This document shows positions 53,586-62,097 of a DNA stretch of 64,000 nt, piece by piece. Source of the stretch: Rostrohypoxylon terebratum. Its lineage: Eukaryota > Ascomycota > Sordariomycetes > Xylariales > Hypoxylaceae. A model generated the notes under the pieces. That model saw nothing but the letters and a program-made list of their open reading frames with translations. It searched no databases and had not been told where the DNA came from. Positions within the stretch are counted from its first letter, which is position 1, and each line of letters starts with the position of its first letter. The stretch covers positions 37,767-101,766 of the forward strand of contig MU385958.1 in the NCBI GenBank assembly GCA_022497145.1, read 5' to 3'. The position numbers and the translations under genes are program-made.

Positions 53586-56255
53586 TCATACGTCCCCCCA
53601 CAGATACTTATATCGAAGCTCCATCAACTCCGTACCGTGCTTCTCCTCGAGCCGTTTTTTCGATCTAGTGCGCTTCCTCTCCTCCTTCTCGTCCTTTGGA
53701 GGATCATCCGACATCACCAATTTTAGAGCATCGTCGTCACGTTGCGTCCAAACTCCGTGAGTTCTCTGAGGCAACTCTTCTCCTCGTTTCAGCATTTCCA
53801 TGACTTGGCCGGCGTCGCCAAGGCGCCAGGTTGTGGCTCGTAAAGCTAATAACACTATGTTTTTCGGATAACCAAGTGAACAGAAACGGTCGATAACATC
53901 ATCGGGCGTTTCTTTCACCGGTACTGCGCGACGAGTTGGCTGCGGTACTTCTGGCGAGTGCGATTGGACCTGCGTTGTGGTGGGTGCTGGCGTAGAGCTA
54001 GCAATGCGAGATGGCTTGGGAGAAAACGATTCCGGGAGGGATCGACGTTTCGCTTTACTAACGGTAGCCGTGGTTGTAGTAGCTTTAGGTGTACGGCTGT
54101 CAATCGCGGGTGGGGGCGTCTCCTCCTCAGAGTCGCCTTGGAAGGGGTTCCGAATTGTTCTTTTCGGAGTAGGAGTTCCTTTGATGGACTTCTTGGTTTT
54201 AGCTTTAGGCGTAGGGGAAGCGTTTGCGATATCTGGAGATACAGCGTCCGATTCCTGGTGCAGCTGCTGTGATGGTGTGATGCTAAACTGCGACTCTGTT
54301 TCGCCACGGGCCTGCGTATCGAATACAATAGCTTGAGTTTCTGGATCAAATCGGAAATCCTGTGTCTCTGGTTCTAAACCCTTCTTTCGCCTGCGCTTGA
54401 TTGCAGGCAGTTCGTTGAGTGTATCTCGAGATTCATCCTCTTCATTTCTATCATCTACGAGGCCTCCAGTTGAGCGGCGGGTAGTGGGCGTCGTTTCGGC
54501 GGCAGCGGGGCGGCGTAGATTGGAGGTTCCGTTAATGTGATCAGGAGTTGAAGCGATTTCTTCATCGTCATTAAGCTTCCGTCGCTTGGGTGAAGATTGT
54601 GGATAGGCATGATCGGAAGAAAGCCGGTGGGTATCTAGAGGACGCTTTGACGAGGGAATTGCTGGTGGTGACGAAGGGAGAGGTTTGTCTGAATCTTGAT
54701 TTTCCCGCTCCTCATCCTTATCTTCTTCAACCTCTTCCTGGAGATTATTCCAAAAGTCCTCAAATAGGGCGAGATGCTGATTGTAGCAATCTCGGAGCTC
54801 ATCGTGAACGGTCTCATGTTGAACCCAATCAAAGCCAAGTTTCTCGGCAATCTGTTGCCAATCACGCTCCTCAGGTACCATCTTTTGAGAAGCGACAGCT
54901 TCCCATAAGTCCCAAGGCTCAAATGTGATTCCTTTTATGGTAAGAAACGGGGTAGGTATGCGACCTTCTTGTTCCTCCACAAATAGCCCATAATAACGAC
55001 GGAATTCCTCCTTCGACGCTATTCCATTGGTCGATGAACCCGTGGATGACCGGTCTAGATCCATAGACTCATCCGACGACTCGGCGGGTGGAGGCTCGGG
55101 TCTTGTCCGAACCCCTGCGGAGGATTGTCGTTCTAAACTTTCATCTTCGTCCTCGAGCTCATCAACGGCTTTCGGAGGAATAGATTGAGTTAGTCCTTTG
55201 CTCCCCGAGTCCGACCTCTCAGGTGTGCTCGTCTCATTGCTCGTAGTTTTCTGTGGTGGGGAGGATCTTTGAGTTTTTCGCGCTCCTGCTCTAGGTTTCG
55301 CACGGGTGCTGCCATTTGCATTTCGCGGCGCAAGTACTTTTACCCAGCGGTCTCTCCAAGATTGAGCCGTATGGTGTGGGAACTGAGCCATGTTAGCGGG
55401 GATAAGATAGGGTAAGTAGAGAATGTTGCACGAACCTCGTTTGCAAGCTCTTGGAAAATTACATTTCCATGAGTTGGTTTATTCTCGCTTTGGCATTGCT
55501 GAACGTAGTTGATTAATAGGTTATCATCCTCTGCAGTGAACTTTGCGCGGCTTCTGAGAGGGGTTCTAGGGGTGGCTGGTGTTTTTGGTCTAGAGGGCGA
55601 TGGGAGGTGAGATGCTTTTTCACCAAACGATACAAGTGAACGGAGGGGATCTGGCTGCCTGATCCATCGATCTTGCCATGACTGATATGTATGTTGCGGG
55701 TGCTATGCCGTTAGTTAATTGCGAATGAGCAGAATGTTACGCAAACAAGTTCTTACCATAGCTGCAAGCTCCTTGTAAATTTTGAGTCCGCCCAAGGATT
55801 CGCCTTCTTCCCGCTTTTTCATGACCCATTCTGCGAGGATCTTGTCATCCTCTGGCGTGAAAGCGACCCTGGTAGCTTTCGGGGGAACAGCTGTACTAGC
55901 GGACACACACGAGTAATTCTCGCGGGGCTGAAGAGTACCGGCTTTGACGGAGTCCTCAATCCACTTGTACGAGTACGAGTCGGGAGGGCAACTGTTTTTC
56001 TTGAGGTGATCTGCGATGAGGATATCTGCAGTTTTCTCCAGAGGGACGACTGTGCCGCCGTTATTCTACACGATAGGTTAGTATTTATTAAATGTAGCAC
56101 TTTCAAGAAAATTATCCTCCTACTTGAATGATCTGCACATAGTGAAGTCTAGTGGGAATGCGCTGTGCTACCCAGATTTTCATATTCTTGAAAAGTCGAT
56201 TTAGGGGGGGGTTATTAGGGGCGAGGGCCCCTTCGTAGACAATAGGGGCTGACAT
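53586..56255 (-). CDS. RAP1: telomere protein Rap1 (BRCT-Myb-Myb-RCT)
   Basis: Shelterin component that sits on telomeres through the TTAGGG-binding protein Taz1/TRF and limits telomere length and fusion. Four exons, 56255-56124, 56065-55757, 55702-55436, 55382-53586; 2505 bases, 834 residues. Order of domains: N-terminal BRCT (~20-95: LFKNMKIWVAQRIPTRLHYV then NNGGTVVPLEKTADILIAD and SYKWIEDSVKAG); Myb 1 (~108-162: FTPEDDKILAEWVMKK ... TYQSWQDRWIR); Myb 2 (~198-251: FTAEDDNLLINYVQQ ... TAQSWRDRWVKVLAP); a further helical segment (~345-400: EFRRYYGLFVEEQ); a long disordered, phospho-rich middle; and the C-terminal RCT domain (~725-834: DDVIDRFCSLGYPKNIVLLALRAT). A telomere-type tract ends a few bases before the start codon. 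Confidence 0.92.
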
Positions 56256-57387
56256 TTGCTAACCCTAACCCTCAGTTAACCCTAGGGTAAACTCCACAAT
56301 CGTTTGCTTGATTAGATTGAGCCTCCAAAGAGGTGACAAAGTCGATGACGAGAGTTAGACTAATCGGGTCGATGAGTATAATAAGGCTGAACTGCGGTAC
56401 ATGAGATTACTATTGATTTTTTGGGGGACCTTATCCCGTGTCGATGGTTTCTTGATGGGTTAGCAGCAATCGGATGTGGAATGGGGAATTATAGGATTAT
56501 TGAGATTTCTGTGTCGGGCGCGTCTTCTTATAATCCACAAGGGTAATCTCAGAAAAGAGTGATGTAAAGTTGATGAAGCGAGTTGGTGGATGAATTTTCC
56601 CTTTTATTGTTGTTTGGAAATAATAGGTCAGGCTCGACCTTGGTAAATTCTAATTAAAGTCTCGTGGATAGAGTTTCATGCGACGCGTGATGTGAAATCG
56701 CGATTTCCTTAGATTTTGGAAGAATCATGTGGGTTTTAGGTCGTTATGCTTGTAAGGGGGGCAGGGGGGGACATTTATCCATTTAACGGAGGACAGCCTC
56801 AATTTACAAGTTAAGGTGCTGACAAAAGAGGCTGAATGACCCGTGCACCGCCTCATCGGTGCCTCCAATCAGATGAATTGTAATCTACCCGTACAATACA
56901 TGGAAAGTACCTAGTACGAAGTACTCAGACTAGGCTAACTCAGACACTGTATGTCAGTTGTATGTCACTGTACGCCAAGTGCTCTTGGTGCTGTCTCAGT
57001 CTCAGTCTCTCAGTCTCTCAGTTTCAACCATCTCAACCATCTCAACCTGAAGTCTTTTATTAGAACATGAGCACCAGCTGACGACGGCACATTGCTTGAC
57101 CTACTAGTAGGCAAGAAATCCTTTTCGCTATTTCTTTTCTATCTTTCTATTCCCCTTTGCTAGCAGCAGTCAGTTTTCATTTTCATTTCACTCTCGTGAC
57201 CTTTCTCATTAAATTGTCTAATACCCATCCATCTGCGCATTTCTTCCGAGTTCCATCTCACATGGATTTCCATCAGCGCTTATTAGCGAGTGGATGAGGA
57301 TTCGACCATGATTAATATCGAATTTTACGCGAACTCAGATGCCTTTTTAACTCTCACATGTCTAGCTGCTGCGCTTTCATTTGATGC
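56256..57387. other. divergent promoter of RAP1 and SWF1
   Basis: 1.1 kb without a gene. Holds the telomere-like tract next to the RAP1 start, a (TCTCAG)/(CAACCATCT) simple repeat at about 56993-57046, and TACCTAGTACGAAGTAC at 56908. CT-rich sequence near 57100-57250 is probably SWF1 leader. Confidence 0.5.
56259..56290. repeat. telomere-like tract at the RAP1 start codon
   Basis: Read on the RAP1 strand: a TTAACTGAGGGTTAGGGTTAG-type run, that is two TTAGGG units, followed by CAA and the ATG at 56255. A further CCCTAG-type unit lies just upstream (56276-56290). Confidence 0.85.
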
Positions 57388-58752
57388 ATGACAATGGCAG
57401 GCTTTACGAGAATCATACTAGTTGTTCTCGCTATTTCTTTCATGACTTTTGTCGCATTCTTCGGCAGGCTTCCAGCTTTGAGGTATGGGTCTATCATCCC
57501 ATATACCCATATACCCATATATGAAATTAGCTATAGCGCTGACTTATCTTGTAGACACACACCTATTGCCTGGCTACATCGCGCAATATGGGTGTATTTC
57601 CCCAATGCGATTCTGGCTATCGACCAGCGGCTTACCTCCGGTCGTCTTTTCACGACGTTGAGTAAATTCGGCCGGTTCGTGATGTATGATCGACATCCGA
57701 CGGTGCTCATCTTCTTCATCTTACTGCTCTCCGTGGGTGAATATTTGTACCTACCGGGAGTATGGCCGCGCCTGAGCCTCATTCACAGAATATTTGGTAG
57801 TATATCTATTATTCTACCTTATCTGTTCCTATATCTCGCTGCAACCGGCGATCCTGGAGTCATCACTCCCGCCACACACTCGCGATACATGTCGCACTAT
57901 CCCTACGACTTCTCGCTCTTCCACCCCGGCTCCCTATGCCGAACCTGTGGCCTCCTGAAACCGGCGCGCTCGAAGCACTGCTCGGTCTGCAAGCGCTGCG
58001 TCCACAAGATGGACCACCACTGCGTCTTCATCAACAACTGCGTCGGCTACGGCAACCAGCACTACTTCATCCTCCTGCTCCTCTCCACCGCTACCCTGAC
58101 TCTCTACGGCGGACTCCTCGGCCTCGTCGCCATTGCCGACTCCGCGCGCAACCACAACAAGAATTTCTCCCTCTTCCCCAAACCGCACACCTGGTCCTGG
58201 AGCCAGTACTTCATCGCGCTGACGATGGGTATCCAAGACGACGTCGGCGTGGGCTCCGTAACGCTCCTCGCACTCATGACGTCGCCGCTCGTATGGGGCC
58301 TACTCGCCTACCACGTGTACCTGATCTACTGCGGCACGACGACGAACGAAAGCATGAAGTGGCAGGACTGGCAGGCAGAGATGGACGACGGCTGTGCCTT
58401 CAAGCGCGCGCTGCCCGACGACCGAGCCAAGGATCCAGCGCAAGAGTCGCTCTGGACGCGCTGGCCCCTCGAACCCATCCAAGTCCTGGTCCGCACCGAC
58501 GACGGCACCCCTCCCAGCGGGCCTGACGCCCCGGGTATCGGCGAGTGGGAGCGCGTCTGGCGTCTGCGCGACATCGAGAACTTGTATGACCTCGGCTTCT
58601 GGGACAACCTGCTTGATGTCTTCGTCCCGAATCACTCTTTCCACCGCGCCGAGGTCTCGGGCTCGACGGCCGACCTGGAGAGGGGGAAGAGGAGAGCTAA
58701 GAAGCCCCCCAAGGCGCCGAGGGCGTCGAATTTAGTCGCTGCTGCTATGTAG
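57388..58752 (+). CDS. SWF1: palmitoyltransferase, DHHC family (Swf1)
   Basis: Integral membrane S-acyltransferase; yeast Swf1 acts at the ER on SNAREs and other single-TM proteins. Two exons, 57388-57482 and 57555-58752, 430 residues. The 72 bp intron has consensus ends and no stop codon, so the unspliced frame is also open, but splicing restores LPALRHTPIAWLHR as in relatives. Features: TM1 at the N-terminus (IILVVLAISFMTFVAFF), two more TMs before residue 150, the zinc-binding Cys-rich domain CRTCGLLKPARSKHCSVCKR and the catalytic DHHC near residues 185-188, NNCVGYGNQHYF, then TM4 and TM5. The C-terminal tail is polar with GKRRAKKPPK. A second ATG at 57394 could be the start. Confidence 0.9.
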   Translation: MTMAGFTRIILVVLAISFMTFVAFFGRLPALRYGSIIPYTHIPIYEISYSADLSCRHTPIAWLHRAIWVYFPNAILAIDQRLTSGRLFTTLSKFGRFVMYDRHPTVLIFFILLLSVGEYLYLPGVWPRLSLIHRIFGSISIILPYLFLYLAATGDPGVITPATHSRYMSHYPYDFSLFHPGSLCRTCGLLKPARSKHCSVCKRCVHKMDHHCVFINNCVGYGNQHYFILLLLSTATLTLYGGLLGLVAIADSARNHNKNFSLFPKPHTWSWSQYFIALTMGIQDDVGVGSVTLLALMTSPLVWGLLAYHVYLIYCGTTTNESMKWQDWQAEMDDGCAFKRALPDDRAKDPAQESLWTRWPLEPIQVLVRTDDGTPPSGPDAPGIGEWERVWRLRDIENLYDLGFWDNLLDVFVPNHSFHRAEVSGSTADLERGKRRAKKPPKAPRASNLVAAAM

Positions 58753-59061
58753 TTCACGGGTATCATGAGAAAAAGTAAGGTAACGAAATTATACTGGATT
58801 TTAATGGAGTTGTGTTTTGTCTTACGACCATCTGGATATATATGCGTGTGTATATCTCGAACACATGAGACGTAGAATCTCGCCCACGTAATCATCCCAT
58901 CTACCCATATAAGTCCGAAGTATAGCCAGGACCGTCACTCATCAGAGCTCCTATGCGTAGGAGTTGAGCTAGTACATGTACATTGGAGCCTTAGGTATGA
59001 AATACACAGATATATGCACAATATAGGATATATCCGTCTATCCTTTTCCGACTAAACCTCT
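58753..59061. other. short intergenic region between convergent genes
   Basis: 309 bp between the stop codons of SWF1 and the GTPase gene. AT-rich, nothing seen. Confidence 0.6.
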
Positions 59062-61158
59062 CTAAAACGAGCTCTTACCAACAACCTTCTTTTTACCTGG
59101 TGTAAATGCCGCATTAAACTTAGCCAAGAAAGGATCGACTGGCTCCGGGGGTTTCTTCGATTTAGCGATTTTCGCCTCCTTCTTCTCCTTCCTTTTCTCC
59201 TGTTTCCCCTTCTCTTTCCTTTTCTTTTTATTCGTCTCCCTCCTCTCTTCCTGCTTCGCCTTCGCCTCCTTTTTCATGATATCGAGCACTGAGTCAGTCC
59301 CGTTCATGAGGTCATTAAATACTTTGGAACTTATAGGATCGGACGGGGCTATCGCATCGATGGCCCTGAAGCGAGGTTTCATCGGTGGTAGCTTCGGCCA
59401 GTCCTCCAACTCAAAGTCGTCATCTGAGGCGTTTCGCGACTTCCCCCTCCGATTTCGGCCTGTTTCAACCGGTGACTTCGACGGCGATGTTCGTGCTTGA
59501 TGACGTTCGTCTTCATTCTCAAGACCTAGCCTCCTGGCCTTCAGTTCGTTTGCTCGCTCTGCTTGATCTGGAAACCTCGCAAACAACTTCCTCTGCCGTT
59601 TCATTTCCCTCCTAGAGAAGTGTTGTAAACGAACCGGTTCTAATTGCTCCTGGTCGTAGTTATTCCGTACGTTTCGCGCGTAGTTACTCCTTGTAGTACC
59701 GGATTTTAAGTCGTCGATAAATGAATCAAAGAGATCTTGGGTACCATGGGAGCGCACAGGTTTATTCGTGGTGTAGTACCGTCCTAGGCGAGTGCTAGTA
59801 TGGAACTTTCGGCGGGACATCCAAGGCGACCGTGATTGTTGCCTCTCCTTCCTTGCCGAAAGTGCCGAGGCGAGCTCTAGGTCGGCGAAACTAAAGGTAT
59901 TGCTGCTGACCTTTCGATCTAAGACGGGATCCATGGAGGCAGGGGTAAGGGTAGGGGTAGGGGCAGAGGCAAGGACAGAGGCAGGGGCGGGGGCGGTTTG
60001 AATCTTTCGAATCTTGAGGGAAATACTTTCCGTTTTAGGCTCTGGAACATTGGGGGTGATGTCATTCGTCTTGTATTGAAGGTTCTCAAACGAAACAACT
60101 TCGCCAGACCACTTTTTATTGCTGTCCGTGTCTGCTATGGTTTCCTCTATAAATCCGCCTTGGCGAGCGATGACCAACCTCGTGGAAAGTAGTGTTGAAT
60201 GGAGAAGCTCGGTGTCTTTTGCGTCACTAGCAGTGAGATACATGATATTTTCGACAGGCCAGTTTTTGTGCACGTTCTCGTTCTGGATTTTTCTGATAAG
60301 TTCTCTGACTTTACGAACGGTGTTCCGCGGACGATTTATCCAAAGGCCTGCATGATCTGCCTTGGTGAGAACGATGGAGGTCTTTAATTCGAGGGAGCAC
60401 AACAACCTGAATAGCTGTTCATCTGTGGACTTCGGCCCGACCACACTATCAATTAGCACCACTGCGCCCTTGAGCATTTTCCTCTTCTCTAGGTATAACT
60501 TGATATGATCCCCCCATAGCGCTAGTGAGTTTTGTCCGTACCCAGGCGTATCTACGATGTATAAGGAATGATCCGGGAGTTTTTCGTTGTCTTCAGTGTC
60601 CGCCGCGATGGAAACAAGGTCCTTTAGAGAAGGGCGTGGCCCAAGCCCGTACATCCTGAGTGTCTTTGTTCTTCCGGCCTTCTTGCTAGTAGATGCCAGA
60701 GTACTTCTAAATGAATGGGCGAGGGCATTGATGAAAGATGACTTGCCAACGTTGGACCGGCCGAGAATTACGACTTCAGGAATGCGTGTGTTCTTTGGAA
60801 GCCTATAGAAATCCATGGTTGCATCACACATACGAGGATTATTCGAAAAGAACAATCTCAATCCATGATCGAGTGCAAGGTGAGAGAAGGAGGGTAGGGA
60901 GACTCTCTTTACGAGTTCTTCATGCGATAGATCGAGGAGTCCAAGAGTCTGGCTGTAATCCGGGACTGCGAAGCCGGCAATTTTGGAGCAATCCCCCTTC
61001 CTTTTAGGTTTAGACGCATAGTGTCTGATATTTGTATTCGTAGAGAAGAGATTCGTAGATCTGAAGCGTGATCGAAAGGGAGCTCCGACTAGTACTAGTC
61101 GAAGCGAAGCTGGCATCTGCAAAAGCGTGTAGAGCTGATTTGCCTTTGTCAAAGACAT
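59062..61158 (-). CDS. MRX8: EngB/YihA-type GTPase, mitochondrial, with basic C-terminal extension
   Basis: 698 residues, single exon; ATG at 61158 chosen because the upstream open frame starts only at a TTG. The N-terminus is rich in Arg/Ser/Thr without acids (RLVLVGAPFRSRFRSTNLFS), a mitochondrial presequence. The TRAFAC GTPase domain of the EngB family occupies ~125-360: G1 GRSNVGKSS (~133-141), G3 DTPGYG (~205), G4 TKAD (~263). In bacteria EngB helps assemble the large ribosomal subunit; yeast Mrx8 is a mitochondrial-ribosome partner. Beyond the domain is a ~330-residue extension, disordered, ending in a Lys/Glu-rich run (KKKRKEKGKQEKRKEKKE) and DPFLAKFNAAFTPGKKK. The extension is much longer than in bacterial proteins. 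Confidence 0.85.
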   Translation of the reverse strand: MSLTKANQLYTLLQMPASLRLVLVGAPFRSRFRSTNLFSTNTNIRHYASKPKRKGDCSKIAGFAVPDYSQTLGLLDLSHEELVKRVSLPSFSHLALDHGLRLFFSNNPRMCDATMDFYRLPKNTRIPEVVILGRSNVGKSSFINALAHSFRSTLASTSKKAGRTKTLRMYGLGPRPSLKDLVSIAADTEDNEKLPDHSLYIVDTPGYGQNSLALWGDHIKLYLEKRKMLKGAVVLIDSVVGPKSTDEQLFRLLCSLELKTSIVLTKADHAGLWINRPRNTVRKVRELIRKIQNENVHKNWPVENIMYLTASDAKDTELLHSTLLSTRLVIARQGGFIEETIADTDSNKKWSGEVVSFENLQYKTNDITPNVPEPKTESISLKIRKIQTAPAPASVLASAPTPTLTPASMDPVLDRKVSSNTFSFADLELASALSARKERQQSRSPWMSRRKFHTSTRLGRYYTTNKPVRSHGTQDLFDSFIDDLKSGTTRSNYARNVRNNYDQEQLEPVRLQHFSRREMKRQRKLFARFPDQAERANELKARRLGLENEDERHQARTSPSKSPVETGRNRRGKSRNASDDDFELEDWPKLPPMKPRFRAIDAIAPSDPISSKVFNDLMNGTDSVLDIMKKEAKAKQEERRETNKKKRKEKGKQEKRKEKKEAKIAKSKKPPEPVDPFLAKFNAAFTPGKKKVVGKSSF

Positions 61159-61755
61159 GTTGGATTTCTGATGATGAGCAGCAAAGCTACTGTTGAATTG
61201 ACCCAATTGAGACTTTCGAAGATGCTGGAAGTTGGGGAAGGTAAAGCGCAATGTAAGCTACATGACGACGATCCTATCTCGAATTCCAAGTAGGCGTGGG
61301 ATGTTTTGCGCTGACAATCTCGGAACACCTCTTTTGGTGGATGGTTGGTGGATGGTTGGTGGATGGTGATGAATGATGATGAATGGTGATGTGAATGCGC
61401 CAGGACGAGAAGGAATGAAAAGAGAAAAAAAAAGATTTATTCCACCGAACTAGCAAAATTTGAGATTGCCCCAGCTTACGTAACTGGGTGGCGCTTGCAT
61501 TATCTTTTATCTTATCGATCTTATCGAAGTCAAGGTTCCAATTCAAAAATTGGAGCTTTGGAGGAGTTCTGGTGTCATGTTCTAGGAATCTACCTAGTGT
61601 AGTACTACGTCGTAGGTACCCTTCCCACCTCCTAGGACCTAGGTACCTTCTACATCATCACATGACATCAAACCATCGCTTCCCACTTCTACCATCGACC
61701 TCCAGAAATACCATAAATACCAGAAACATCGGAATTACCGGAAACACCGCCAGCC
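61159..61755. other. divergent promoter of two mitochondrial genes
   Basis: 597 bp between the starts of the EngB-type GTPase and FMC1. Contains a (GGTTGGTGGAT)/(GATGAATG) simple repeat at about 61335-61392 and a TACCTAGGTACC-rich patch at 61590-61650. Confidence 0.55.
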
Positions 61756-62097
61756 ATGTCGAGACAATCGCAACTGCGCTCCTTGTATCGCTCGCTGCTT
61801 AGGGAGCTTCCGCCAAAACCTCTCTCATCCACATCCACATCATCATCATCACCACGAGCTCGATCACCCATATACCAACGGTTGAGACAGACATTCGCAG
61901 ACGATGCACCCCATCAGCACGCAGCCGCCCAAGCCGATCAGCTCCTCCAGTATCTCAAAGCTCAAAGACAATATACGATGTTATTAGAACGGTACAATCC
62001 CGGCATGAATATGGATGAGGAGGAACGAGTTAGACTGACCGCTCGCCGTGTCGGTATGGACTTACCGATAGAATATAAGAGCGAAGAAAAGAGTTGA
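61756..62097 (+). CDS. FMC1: ATP synthase F1 assembly factor Fmc1 (LYR-like)
   Basis: 113 residues, single exon, ATG at 61756. The N-terminus LRSLYRSLLRELPPKP contains the Leu-Tyr-Arg of LYR-family proteins, followed by a Ser/Pro linker, the YQRLRQTFAD helix and the conserved C-terminal block QADQLLQYLKAQRQYTMLLERYNPGM with MDEEERVRLTARRVGMDLP. These are the features I know from fungal Fmc1, a mitochondrial-matrix protein that with Atp12 helps assemble the F1 sector at raised temperature. Its divergent neighbour is also mitochondrial. Small but highly convincing. Confidence 0.85.
   Translation: MSRQSQLRSLYRSLLRELPPKPLSSTSTSSSSPRARSPIYQRLRQTFADDAPHQHAAAQADQLLQYLKAQRQYTMLLERYNPGMNMDEEERVRLTARRVGMDLPIEYKSEEKS

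Noticed and set aside
19170..56290. Idea that the window contains a chromosome end
   Set aside because: The telomere-like tracts have only two to three units each, occur in both orientations and have genes on both sides.
57934..58644. Long antisense and alternate-frame open stretches over SWF1
   Set aside because: GC-rich codons of the real DHHC gene leave other frames open; none shows a family motif.
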